Positions 26,205 to 34,611 of a DNA stretch of 64,000 nucleotides are shown here, in pieces. Below the pieces are notes generated by a model. That model searched no databases. It worked only from the letters and a program-made list of their open reading frames with translations, and had not been told where the DNA came from. Source of the DNA: Shimia sp. R9_2 (GTDB lineage Bacteria > Pseudomonadota > Alphaproteobacteria > Rhodobacterales > Rhodobacteraceae); the NCBI RefSeq assembly GCF_017743735.1, contig NZ_JAGHRO010000001.1, positions 496,001-560,000 on the forward strand, in the 5' to 3' direction. The number at the start of each line of letters is the position of its first letter. Position 1 is the stretch's first letter. The position numbers were made by a program, and so were the translations under genes.

Positions 26205-27284
26205 ATGGGGCGGATTGCATTTTATGCGCCCTTAAAATCGCCCAACCATACGGTTCCGTCTGGTGAGCGCGAAATCGCACGCAACCTCATGCGGGTGTTG
26301 AGCACAGATGACGCTCAGCCGGTGCTGGCATCTGAGCTGCGCAGTTTGGATAAACAAGGGAGCACCGCGCATCAGGCGCAGTTGATCCAGCAGGCGCAAG
26401 GCGAAGCTGAAACCTTGATCGCGCGCGGGTGTCGTGAAGGGTGGCAGGCTTGGGTGACCTATCACAATTACTACAAAGCGCCTGATCTGCTCGGCCCAAC
26501 AGTCTCTAAGGCGCTTGGCATCCCTTATTTGCTGGTGGAGGCAACTCTTGCCAGCAAACGGTTGGGCGGGCCGTGGGATACTTTTGAGCGTCGGGCGTTG
26601 GCCGCTTGCGAGGCTGCTGACGCTATTTTTAACTTTACAGAGCGCGATGCCATGGCGTTGCGTGCCGCATTAGGCGTTGAGAAGCTCGTCGGCTTATCGC
26701 CGTTTCTGGCAATGGAGACATTGCCGGAGCCAGCAAGTGCGCAAACTCAGAACGTGTTCATGGCGGGCATGATGCGCGCAGGAGACAAGCTGTCTTCTTA
26801 TCAGATTGCCGCAGAGGCGCTCCGACACATGGGGAATGCCCCTTGGCAGTTAGAGATTGCCGGAGATGGGCCAATGCGCAGCGAAGTTGCCAAGATGATG
26901 GCTCCTTTTGGCGATCGCGTCCGCTTCTTGGGGGCGCTCGACGCGGCAGGTATGGCAGCAGCCTATGGGCGGGCAAGAGTGTTCTTTTGGCCCGGTGTGA
27001 ATGAAGCCTTTGGCATGGTTTATCTGGAGGCGCAGGCGCATGGGGTGCCGGTGGCGGCAGAGGACAGAGCTGGCGTCAACGAAGTCGTCGAGGCAGGCGG
27101 ATTGATTGCGCAGGGCGCACCAGATCAGCTTGCCAAAGCGCTTGGTCGCGTGCTCAGCGATGTTGCGCACCACAGGTTGCGATCTGAAGCGGCAAGGACT
27201 TTGGTGCAGTCGCGGCATTTGCTGCCTGCAGCCAGAAAGACAATCTGGGGTGCGTTGCATCCTCTGATGAAAGAGAGATCATGA
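26205..27284 (+). CDS. GT4-like glycosyltransferase
   Basis: A 359-residue protein with the GT-B C-terminal donor domain: AGDGPMRSEVAKMMAPFGDRVRFLGALD and WPGVNEAFGMVYLEAQAHGVPVAAED (E-x7-E equivalent). The N-terminal part, IAFYAPLKSPNHTVPSGEREIARNLM, has the short acceptor loop seen in GT4 relatives. ATG follows AAAGCG. Its last four bases overlap the phosphatase start. Confidence 0.78.
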   Translation: MGRIAFYAPLKSPNHTVPSGEREIARNLMRVLSTDDAQPVLASELRSLDKQGSTAHQAQLIQQAQGEAETLIARGCREGWQAWVTYHNYYKAPDLLGPTVSKALGIPYLLVEATLASKRLGGPWDTFERRALAACEAADAIFNFTERDAMALRAALGVEKLVGLSPFLAMETLPEPASAQTQNVFMAGMMRAGDKLSSYQIAAEALRHMGNAPWQLEIAGDGPMRSEVAKMMAPFGDRVRFLGALDAAGMAAAYGRARVFFWPGVNEAFGMVYLEAQAHGVPVAAEDRAGVNEVVEAGGLIAQGAPDQLAKALGRVLSDVAHHRLRSEAARTLVQSRHLLPAARKTIWGALHPLMKERS

Positions 27285-27868
27285 TCAGACTTGCGATGAT
27301 GCGACATGGGCATACGGCCTGGAACCGCGCCCATCAAATTCAGGGACGCACGGACATTCCATTGGATGATCAGGCGCGTGCGGATTTGGAGGAGTTTACC
27401 CTGCCTGCCCCTTGGGGAGAGGCCGATCTTGTGTCCAGCCCGCTGGCCCGTGCGCGAGAGACGGCGGAGATTGTCGCGGGACGCTCCCCTGAAATGGTGG
27501 ATGCGCTGACGGAGATGGACTGGGGCCAATGGGAAGGCAAGAAAGGTGTCGACCTGCAGGCCGATCCCAATAGCGGCTTTCGCGATATTGAGGCGTGGGG
27601 ATGGGATTATCGCCCGCCAGAAGGGGAAAGCCCACGTGAGGTTTGGGCACGCATTGCGCCTTGGCTCTTTGGCTGCGAACGGGACACGCTTGCGGTTTGT
27701 CATATTGGTATCATGCGCATGATTTTGGCCAAAGCGCATGGCTGGAACTTCGATGGTCCTGCCCCATTCGCCGTAAAACGGAACCGACTTTTTGTGGTGG
27801 AACTTCAGGACGATATGATTAGGGTCGCAGACCCGGAGATAATTCGTTTGGAGAGGCGCAGCGTATGA
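27281..27868 (+). CDS. Histidine phosphatase family protein
   Basis: A 195-residue phosphoglycerate-mutase-like phosphatase with the RHG motif MRHGHTAWN at residues 7-15, whose first histidine would be phosphorylated. A second basic site is SSPLARARETAEI, the acid is in LTEMDWGQWEG and the second histidine is in VCHIGIMRMI. Embedded between glycosyltransferases with ATGA overlaps on both sides, it may dephosphorylate a sugar-phosphate intermediate or lipid-linked precursor. It is not related to the classical inositol monophosphatase fold. Confidence 0.83.
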   Translation: MIRLAMMRHGHTAWNRAHQIQGRTDIPLDDQARADLEEFTLPAPWGEADLVSSPLARARETAEIVAGRSPEMVDALTEMDWGQWEGKKGVDLQADPNSGFRDIEAWGWDYRPPEGESPREVWARIAPWLFGCERDTLAVCHIGIMRMILAKAHGWNFDGPAPFAVKRNRLFVVELQDDMIRVADPEIIRLERRSV

Positions 27869-29007
27869 AAGTTTTGATCGTTGTTACCCACCTTTTGGGC
27901 ACAGGGCATTTGTCTCGTGCCCTCAATCTGGCGCGCGCATTTGTGGCAGATGGGCATGATGCGGTTGTGCTTTCTGGTGGACGTCCTGCGCCGCACCTCA
28001 GCACCGATGATGTACCGTTGATCCAATTGCCTCCGGTGGCTTCTGATGGTGTGGAGTTCAAAAAATTACTGACCGATCAAAACCGGGTTGCTGACGGTGC
28101 TTACCTGGAAGCGCGTCGCGCAATGGCGGTGAAAACCGTCAATGAGATGCAGCCCGATGTTGTGATAACTGAGCTGTATCCTTTTGGACGGCGCAGCTTG
28201 GCCAAGGAGTTTGTGGCTCTGCTCGAGGCCGTTCATGCACTTGAAACGCGACCCGTTGTGCTGTCGTCGGTGCGCGATATTCTGGAGCCGCCCTCCAAGG
28301 TCAGCAAAGCCGGAGATACGCGGGACTTGCTCAAGCAGTTTTATGATGGCGTGCTTGTGCATTCGGATGAAGAACTCACCACATTTGACGTGAGCTGGCC
28401 CGTTACCAATGATGTTCGAGCCATGTTGCATTATACAGGCTACGTTGCCCCAGCGGCGCCGGTAGCAGTCGAGAATGGTCCTGGCGTCGGAGAGGTCATT
28501 GTAAGCACGGGCGGTGGCTCGATTGGCGAAGAGCTTTATAAATGTGCGATTGCCGCTGCGAAACGCAGCCCGCTACGCTGGCGGCTGCTGGTGGGAGGTG
28601 CCGACAAAGACGCACGGGTATCAGAATTGCAGGCCATCGCCAATGATCCCACCATCATCATCGAGCCGGTAAGCCCGGACTTTCGCCAGATGCTGTTGAA
28701 CGCCGAAGCGACAGTCAGCATGTGCGGGTACAATACAGCGCTGGATGTGTTGCAGACTGGCGTACCCACGGTTTTCGTGCCGTTTTCTGATGCAGGCGAA
28801 GTGGAGCAGACATTACGGGCCCGCGCGCTGGCCAGACAGCCGGGCATTGAAGTCTTAAGTTCCGTGGATCTAACCCCTGATAACCTGCTTTCTGAACTGA
28901 AGCGGGTGTTGGCGAATGGGAGGCAGCCGCCGACCGATATGCGCATGGATGGGGCTGCAGGAAGCGTGCGTATCGCCCAGCAACTGCTCGCGGAGAAGCG
29001 CGGGTGA
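27865..29007 (+). CDS. MurG-like glycosyltransferase, second copy
   Basis: About 380 residues with an N-terminal MKVLIVVTHLLGTGHLSRALNLA (G-T-G-H-x-x-R, as in MurG-like folds). Donor-domain features are VIVSTGGGSIGEELYKCA and VSMCGYNTALDVLQTGVPTVFVPF. The general plan matches the glycosyltransferase at 23703, but the sequences differ enough to imply different substrates rather than a recent duplication. Overlaps: ATGA with the phosphatase, GTGA with the deacetylase-like gene. Confidence 0.75.
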   Translation: MKVLIVVTHLLGTGHLSRALNLARAFVADGHDAVVLSGGRPAPHLSTDDVPLIQLPPVASDGVEFKKLLTDQNRVADGAYLEARRAMAVKTVNEMQPDVVITELYPFGRRSLAKEFVALLEAVHALETRPVVLSSVRDILEPPSKVSKAGDTRDLLKQFYDGVLVHSDEELTTFDVSWPVTNDVRAMLHYTGYVAPAAPVAVENGPGVGEVIVSTGGGSIGEELYKCAIAAAKRSPLRWRLLVGGADKDARVSELQAIANDPTIIIEPVSPDFRQMLLNAEATVSMCGYNTALDVLQTGVPTVFVPFSDAGEVEQTLRARALARQPGIEVLSSVDLTPDNLLSELKRVLANGRQPPTDMRMDGAAGSVRIAQQLLAEKRG

Positions 29008-29759
29008 AGATTGACTGGGGGCCGCTCAGAGCAGAATTTCGGGAGTGGCGTGCTGCCGGGCTGACATTGCCGTTCTGGTGGCGTGACGATGATGCGGTGA
29101 CACCGACCGATGCGTTGGACCACCTCGGAGCGCTGAGCGCTGCCGTCGAGGTGCCCGTGCATCTGGCAATCATTCCCGAGCAGGCAACTGTGGACTTGGC
29201 GCAGACACTCCGTGACACGTTCGTACCGGTTGTGCATGGATGGGCGCATCTGAGCCATACTCCTGAGGGGATCAAGAACGCAGAGTTCGGCGCCGGCCGC
29301 CCGCCTGAGGTGGCGCAAGCGGAGTTGGCTGCGGCGCTGGAGCAGATGACATCCCTGTTCGGAAATCGTCTGGCGATGATGTTTGTCCCACCATGGAACA
29401 GAATGGATGTGGCGTTGATGCCTGCTTTGGCGGCGCTGGGGTATGATGCGGTATCCACCTATCAGCCGCGCAATCAGCCCTTTGCAGCGCCCGGTGTGGA
29501 GCAGATCAATACCCATCTGGATCCGATCTATTGGAGGGGCACCAGAGGGTTGGTGGCGCCGGAAGCCTTGGTTGCACAGCTCATTGCCTTGCTGAAGGAT
29601 CGGCGCGCTGGCCTCACAGACAATCACGAGCCCTTGGGATATTTGACCCACCATCTTGTGCATGACGACGATATCTGGAATTTTTCCGAACAGTTTTTGA
29701 AAGAGATTTGCGATGGGCCTGTGCGGCTCTATCGCCACGACCGAAAGGGCGAATTATGA
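29004..29759 (+). CDS. Polysaccharide deacetylase-like (NodB-fold) protein
   Basis: A 251-residue protein with the three NodB motifs in recognisable form: aspartates in FWWRDDDAVTP (about residues 25-35), the metal-binding histidines in VVHGWAHLSHTPEG, and motif 3 as MMFVPPWNRMD. Such enzymes remove acetyl groups from GlcNAc-type residues. No signal peptide is seen, so it may act in the cytoplasm on a lipid-linked or nucleotide-linked sugar; catalytic activity is inferred. GTG start in a GTGA overlap. Confidence 0.75.
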   Translation: MKIDWGPLRAEFREWRAAGLTLPFWWRDDDAVTPTDALDHLGALSAAVEVPVHLAIIPEQATVDLAQTLRDTFVPVVHGWAHLSHTPEGIKNAEFGAGRPPEVAQAELAAALEQMTSLFGNRLAMMFVPPWNRMDVALMPALAALGYDAVSTYQPRNQPFAAPGVEQINTHLDPIYWRGTRGLVAPEALVAQLIALLKDRRAGLTDNHEPLGYLTHHLVHDDDIWNFSEQFLKEICDGPVRLYRHDRKGEL

Positions 29760-30232
29760 GCCGATTGAACAGCATGATGCGCCGCTTGGCCGCTCAGGCG
29801 GATGGGCTAGAGTGGGCCAACACCATGGTGGACAGCCTCAAAGGCGACTTTCTGGATATGGGCCTTGGCAACGGGCGCACCTATGACCACATCCGGGAAA
29901 TCGCAGCAGATCGCCGCATCTGGGTGATCGATCGCGCGTTAAACTGTCACCCCTCCTGTGTGCCACCTGAGGAAGATTTTTTGCAGGGCGAAGCCGAAGC
30001 GATGCTCAACAAGATGGCAGCTGACGGCACCAAAATCGCTATGGCGCATTATGATTTTGGTTTTGGTGACAAGTCCAAAGACGTTGCCGAAGCGGCACGC
30101 CTCTCAGAGCTGATCAAAAAAATCATGTTGCCTGGCGGAGTGCTCGTGTCCGGTCAGCCTTTGGTGGGCTTTGAGCAAGTGCGTGGTCCGACAACCGTCG
30201 CGCCTGAACGCTATTATTTCTATAGAACATAA
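29756..30232 (+). CDS. Small SAM-dependent methyltransferase-like protein
   Basis: A 158-residue class I methyltransferase-like protein with motif I FLDMGLGNGRTYDHIRE (residues about 32-48) and an acidic strand-2 end VIDRALNCHP. It is short for the family; the C-terminal beta strands are present (GGVLVSGQPL, YYFYRT). It starts inside the stop of the deacetylase-like gene (ATGA) and is the last gene before the operon terminator. It may methylate the glycan made by this cluster (inference). Confidence 0.7.
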   Translation: MSRLNSMMRRLAAQADGLEWANTMVDSLKGDFLDMGLGNGRTYDHIREIAADRRIWVIDRALNCHPSCVPPEEDFLQGEAEAMLNKMAADGTKIAMAHYDFGFGDKSKDVAEAARLSELIKKIMLPGGVLVSGQPLVGFEQVRGPTTVAPERYYFYRT

Positions 30233-30235
30233 AGA

Positions 30236-30264
30236 AAAGCCCGGTCACTGACCGGGCTTTTTTG
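30236..30264. terminator. Bidirectional intrinsic terminator
   Basis: The perfect hairpin AAGCCCGGTCA / TGACCGGGCTT with a short loop is followed by TTTT on the plus strand and by TTTTCTTT on the minus strand. It ends the glycan operon and the convergent U32 gene. Confidence 0.85.
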
Positions 30265-30266
30265 CT

Positions 30267-31922
30267 TTACTCTGCTGCGGGGAGCTTCAGCTCTGTTGCC
30301 TCAGCGCGGCTGAGCATGGAACCCATCTTGCGCTCCTTCAGAACATCGCGCGCTTTGGCGTACATCGGGTCTTCCCAGAAGATCAGGCAGCCGTTGCACC
30401 CCTTGCCGCAGCAACCTTCCGTGCCTTTGCGGTTGGTCTTGAAGCGCTTGGTGTTGGTGTCAGCCTCAATCGCCTCCACCAGCGCATCACGCCGACGTTT
30501 GTAAGCCGTTTCGTTGGTGCTGTCCTTCACTTCCATCGCCAGCGCCGTCTTGTCGAGCTGAAGGCGCTTCCATTGCTCATCGGTCAAGGCGCGCTCTTTG
30601 CGGATGACTGTCATGGGCGGGAAGTTATTACGCAGATCTTCGAGGTCTTCATGCTCAAACAGGGAGAAGGGCATGCGGATTACGGTCTTGGTGGAGCCGT
30701 GAATGACGTCTTTTTTCTCTCCGGTTGCAGCGACCTCGTAATCATAGGCGCGAAGTAGGATTGTATTGCGGGCAACAGGGGAGACGATTTCCAACACATC
30801 GCCTGGCTCGAGTTTGTTTTTGACTTCCACATGGAAGGCATCATCGACAACTTCGGTTACAAACCCCGCGTATTCCCAATGGGCAATTGCTTGGGTTTGC
30901 TCATAACCGTGGGCGAGATTGGTCAGGCGGCCCTTGTGGAACGCCAGCGTGTAGCCGCGGTTGCCCACAGTCTCCAACTCGCTCATGTAGTCAGATGCGT
31001 CCCAATTTTCGGGATCTGCGTAGTAGTCATCGATCGCCATCCGGTAGGCGCGCGCAACGATGGCTGCATAGTATTCTGATTTACCGCGCCCTTCGACTTT
31101 GAGGCTGTCCACGCCAATGCGCAGATAATCATCCAGCTTGGGCAGCAGACACAGATCTTTGGAGTTGAGGATGTAGCTGCCGCGCTCGTCTTCCTGAATG
31201 GGGAGGAACTCGCCGGGCCGTACGCCTTCTTCGAGCAGGAATTCAAACATGTGGATGTTGTCTTCATCCACGATCAATTCTTGCACGGTACCGTCTTTCA
31301 GACGCATGTGGAACTTGTAGTTCCAGCGGCAGGAGTTGGCACAGTTGCCTTGGTTGGCACCGCGCTCTGCCATGAAGTTGGACAGCAGGCAGCGACCGGA
31401 ATAGGTCATGCACATGGCGCCGTGGACAAAGGCCTCAAGCTTGATGTCAGGGCATTTTTCGCGAATCTCTTCCAGCTCAGGGAAGCTGACTTCGCGCGCC
31501 AGCACAACGAGATCGGCGCCCTGAGATTGCCAGAACTGCGTGGTCAGCCAGCTTGCGATATTAGCTTGCGTGGAGACATGCAGCGGGATCTCCGGCGCCC
31601 GTTCGCGGACGTATTGGAACACACCGGGGTCGGAGATGATCAACCCGTCGGGGTTCACTTTACGCACTGTGTCGATGTACTCATCGAGTTTCGGGATATC
31701 TTTGTTATGGCTGAACAAATTCAGCGTCAGATAAGCGCGACGCCCGTGCTCATGGCAGAATTTTACGCCTTCGATCACGTCTTCTAGTGAAAACTCAGAC
31801 TTTGTCCGAAGGCTCATGTCTGGCGTGCCGAGATAAACGGCATCCGCCCCATAAAGGACGGCCATCTTGAGTTTGCGGAGGCTACCGGCTGGCATCAAAA
31901 GTTCGGATCTGTGTTGGGTCAT
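30267..31922 (-). CDS. U32-family protein (collagenase-like / RNA hydroxylation type)
   Basis: About 551 residues. The N-terminal U32 domain starts LLMPAGSLRKLKMAVLYGADAVYLG, and the family signature is EAFVHGAMCMTYSGRCLLSNFMAERGANQGNCANSCRW, with the four cysteines that bind an Fe-S cluster in characterised relatives. Members RlhA and TrhP (YegQ) hydroxylate rRNA or tRNA bases; UbiU/UbiV act in ubiquinone synthesis. Old protease annotations are less likely. An additional cysteine-rich segment near the C-terminus (EGCCGKGCNGCLIFW) is distinctive. The ATG at 31922 has AGGAAAG upstream. Confidence 0.85.
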   Translation of the reverse strand: MTQHRSELLMPAGSLRKLKMAVLYGADAVYLGTPDMSLRTKSEFSLEDVIEGVKFCHEHGRRAYLTLNLFSHNKDIPKLDEYIDTVRKVNPDGLIISDPGVFQYVRERAPEIPLHVSTQANIASWLTTQFWQSQGADLVVLAREVSFPELEEIREKCPDIKLEAFVHGAMCMTYSGRCLLSNFMAERGANQGNCANSCRWNYKFHMRLKDGTVQELIVDEDNIHMFEFLLEEGVRPGEFLPIQEDERGSYILNSKDLCLLPKLDDYLRIGVDSLKVEGRGKSEYYAAIVARAYRMAIDDYYADPENWDASDYMSELETVGNRGYTLAFHKGRLTNLAHGYEQTQAIAHWEYAGFVTEVVDDAFHVEVKNKLEPGDVLEIVSPVARNTILLRAYDYEVAATGEKKDVIHGSTKTVIRMPFSLFEHEDLEDLRNNFPPMTVIRKERALTDEQWKRLQLDKTALAMEVKDSTNETAYKRRRDALVEAIEADTNTKRFKTNRKGTEGCCGKGCNGCLIFWEDPMYAKARDVLKERKMGSMLSRAEATELKLPAAE

Positions 31923-32056
31923 CGCGCGCGCTTTCCTGATCAGGGTGGCGTCATACACCGTTCCCCGTTTCGGGGCAAATGGGGATGAAAAGATGCATCT
32001 GCAATACGTCTGTTGTGTCGCGGTATCGCGACGGTGCGGAATTTCAACGCGCTACT

Positions 32057-32803
32057 TTAGAAAAATGCACTCACCCCGCCCCAGATGAGGCGCAATGCGA
32101 GCAACACGAGGATCACGTTGAGTATGCGATGAAAGCCGTGGTCGCTCATCTTGCCCAGCACCTGTTTGCCGACCCAAGTGCCAAAGGCACCTGAGGCGAT
32201 CAAGCCCGCAATCAAAAGCGCCCAATCCGCAAAGGCGAACCCCAAGAGGCCGAACATCGCAACCTTGAGCCCGTGCTGCACAGTCATCATTGCTGCTTGT
32301 AGGGCCACATGGCTGAGGCGATCGAGTTGCAAGGTTTTGACATAGCCGGCCACAAAGGGACCAGTCGCGCCAAAGAACATCGTCAGGAAGCTGGACAGGA
32401 GCCCTGTGAATAGAGGCCAGCGGGAGAGCCATTTGGGAGGTTTGGCAAATACCACCCAGAGAATGAATACGCCGACGACGGATTGAACAAGCCAGCCCGG
32501 CAAGCTGACCACAACGCTACCGCCAATGGCGACGCCTGCGACGGAGCCGATGACAAAAGCAGGTAAGGCTGCCCAGAGTACATGGCGTAGAAACATCAGT
32601 GCCCGGATTGCGTTCGAGCCGAGTTGCACAACACCGTGCACAGGGATGATTGCTGCGGGTGGCAATAGGATTGCGCAGGCCCCCAGAAAGGCGACGCCAC
32701 CGCCAATGCCAAACGCAGCCGTGATGAAAGACCCCGCGAAACTTGTCAGCAGCAGTGCGATGGCGGCGGCTTGAGCAAGGTCTGGTGGCAGCAAGTCGAT
32801 CAT
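32057..32803 (-). CDS. TauE/SafE (TSUP) family membrane permease
   Basis: A 248-residue protein of about eight helices with the TSUP repeats FAGSFITAAFGIGGGVAFLGACAILLPPAAIIPVHGVVQLGSNAIRALMF and the second-half FFGATGPFVAGYVKTLQLDRL. The family exports or imports small sulfonates, sulfite or organic acids. It is 38 nt downstream of the BKACE gene and may export a substrate or product of that pathway. Confidence 0.85.
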   Translation of the reverse strand: MIDLLPPDLAQAAAIALLLTSFAGSFITAAFGIGGGVAFLGACAILLPPAAIIPVHGVVQLGSNAIRALMFLRHVLWAALPAFVIGSVAGVAIGGSVVVSLPGWLVQSVVGVFILWVVFAKPPKWLSRWPLFTGLLSSFLTMFFGATGPFVAGYVKTLQLDRLSHVALQAAMMTVQHGLKVAMFGLLGFAFADWALLIAGLIASGAFGTWVGKQVLGKMSDHGFHRILNVILVLLALRLIWGGVSAFF

Positions 32804-32841
32804 CCGGCCACTATGGCGGGAAAGGGCGCAGGATCAAGCGC

Positions 32842-33699
32842 CTAGAATGTGCCCAAGATAGCGCGTGCCTCTTTTGGTGATGCAATCGCCCGGCCTGCAT
32901 TGCGCGCGCAGGTCGCAAGCGCTTCGATCAGTTGGCCGTTGGAACGCGTTTTTTCTCCATTGGGTAGGTAGAACGTGTCCTCAACGCCGGTGCGCAGCAT
33001 CCCGCCCAGATCTGCTGCCTTCTGGTGGGTTTCCCAGATCTCAGCGCGGCCGATCAGTGTGGCCTGCCAATGGCTGCCTTCCATGAGGTAGGGCAGTAGA
33101 AACTCCAAAAGCACTGGGCTGACTGGCATACCGGAGGCGACACCCATCACGAGGTTGTACTGCGCGCGTTTGGTCATGCCGTTGGCAACATACATGGCAA
33201 CAGAGCGCACGATGCCGGTGTCAAAACATTCAAATTCCGGCAGGGTGCCCGTCTGAGCCATCACGTCCAGATGGTCCTGAATTTTGTCAGGAGTGTTTTC
33301 AAACAGCATCGGCGGCCAGGCCCAATCCCCGTTTGCCCGCAGTTTCAGGTAGTTGAGCGAGCCTGCGTTGCAGGCGGCGATCTCCGGTTGCAGGGCGCGC
33401 AGAACATTGAGGGGGCCGGAGTAATCTGACCCGATTGCGCCAGTGGTCGCGTTGATAAGGATGCCGGGGCAGGCATCGCGGATCGCCCTTACAATTTCCA
33501 TTGCCACCTCGGGATCCCAGCTTGGCAAATGGCCTTTGCCAGGCTCTTGCTGTCGGAAATGGATGTGGATCACACTTGCGCCCGCATCCATGGCTTCCCT
33601 TGCGGAGGCGGCACATTGTGCTGGAGTTACGGGCACGGGGTGCTTTGCCGGGTTGGTCAGCACGCCATTCAGCGCGCAGGTGAGGATCGCCTTATCCAT
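32842..33699 (-). CDS. Beta-keto acid cleavage enzyme (BKACE, DUF849) family protein
   Basis: A 285-residue TIM-barrel enzyme. The metal ligands sit in VIHIHFRQQEPG (two histidines), and the C-terminal substrate/metal glutamate region is GVEDTFYLPNGEKTRSNGQLIE. Characterised BKACEs cleave a beta-keto acid with acetyl-CoA into acetoacetate and a new acyl-CoA (for example Kce in lysine fermentation). The substrate is unknown here. Starts 3 nt after the preceding gene's stop, so it is co-expressed with the TIGR03084-like protein. Confidence 0.85.
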   Translation of the reverse strand: MDKAILTCALNGVLTNPAKHPVPVTPAQCAASAREAMDAGASVIHIHFRQQEPGKGHLPSWDPEVAMEIVRAIRDACPGILINATTGAIGSDYSGPLNVLRALQPEIAACNAGSLNYLKLRANGDWAWPPMLFENTPDKIQDHLDVMAQTGTLPEFECFDTGIVRSVAMYVANGMTKRAQYNLVMGVASGMPVSPVLLEFLLPYLMEGSHWQATLIGRAEIWETHQKAADLGGMLRTGVEDTFYLPNGEKTRSNGQLIEALATCARNAGRAIASPKEARAILGTF

Positions 33700-33702
33700 G
33701 GA

Positions 33703-34515
33703 TCACCCTTGATCTGTGGCGCTCAGGCGGTGACGGCTGCCCGGCGCAGGTGGTGTTTCCGGCGGGCCTGCAAAGCATTGCGCGTTGGCCATCCATGTCT
33801 GCGCCACGTTGCCGGTGGCAATTAATGAGGTATCGGCAAAAGCCCGAGTTTGTGTGACAACTGCAGCGAAGTCGACCGCCGACCCGCTGATGGTGTTTTC
33901 GGTATCTTCACCAAAGGACCAGATGTCCCCGGACGGAGCGGTGAGAGAGAGCTTTGGCATGGCCTCAGGCACAGGCAGGCTGTGAACCTGATGGGACCAG
34001 CCGAATGTGTTGACCCCAAGCACGACGATGTTTTTGATCCGGTCCGCCTCGGCGCGGGTTTTGCCAAGCAGGTCGAAGATCTCAAAGCCATGCGCCCAGG
34101 TTTCCATCTGGCGCGCGGTGATCGAGGAGCGCGCTGACATGGAGGGCCCCACCCAGCTGAGCCGCGCTTTGGGATCCATGTCGCGCCAGCGGCGCGCCAT
34201 TTCACGCACTTTGTTGATCCATAGGCTCCGCAAAGCGGTGCCGCGTTCGGTGATCGCTTCATTTTCCGCGCCGCGCATGGAGCCGGTGTCTTTGAGTGAG
34301 GCCATGACGGCACCAACTTGTTTTTGCAGCGCGGCCTCATCGGTGGCGGAAAGATCGGCGGCGATGTTCCAGAAATGCAGATGCACAAGAACATCTTCGA
34401 TGCTCCAGTCTTTGAATTGGGTTGTCATGCGCAACTCCGCGTCGCTCAGGTCTGCGATGGCGGCGTGTAGCGTTTCGGATTCGGCGAGGAAGTCGTCAGC
34501 TTGGGTGAGGGTCAT
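33703..34515 (-). CDS. TIGR03084-like metal-binding protein (DinB/maleylpyruvate isomerase fold)
   Basis: A 270-residue protein whose N-terminal four-helix region contains FKDWSIEDVLVHLHFWNIAADLS (about residues 34-56), with histidines spaced as in DinB-type metal sites, and a further conserved-looking histidine in METWAHGFEIFD. A C-terminal beta-rich part resembles the thiol-isomerase wing. The family is often found beside acyl-CoA metabolism genes; its reaction is not established. It lies between a carboxyltransferase and a BKACE gene. Confidence 0.75.
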   Translation of the reverse strand: MTLTQADDFLAESETLHAAIADLSDAELRMTTQFKDWSIEDVLVHLHFWNIAADLSATDEAALQKQVGAVMASLKDTGSMRGAENEAITERGTALRSLWINKVREMARRWRDMDPKARLSWVGPSMSARSSITARQMETWAHGFEIFDLLGKTRAEADRIKNIVVLGVNTFGWSHQVHSLPVPEAMPKLSLTAPSGDIWSFGEDTENTISGSAVDFAAVVTQTRAFADTSLIATGNVAQTWMANAQCFAGPPETPPAPGSRHRLSATDQG

Positions 34516-34611
34516 AATTGGTCTTTCACGGTGGGGCTTCGTGCGGAGTTGATGCGCGGCTGAGTATCTTGATGTGGCGTGCGGACTTGGCTGAGGTCGG
34601 GGCAGGGCTCG

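Noticed and set aside
28536-29738. 400-codon open frame on the minus strand
   Set aside because: Antisense to the MurG-like and NodB-fold genes, which show clear motifs and operon overlaps; no recognisable domain in this frame.
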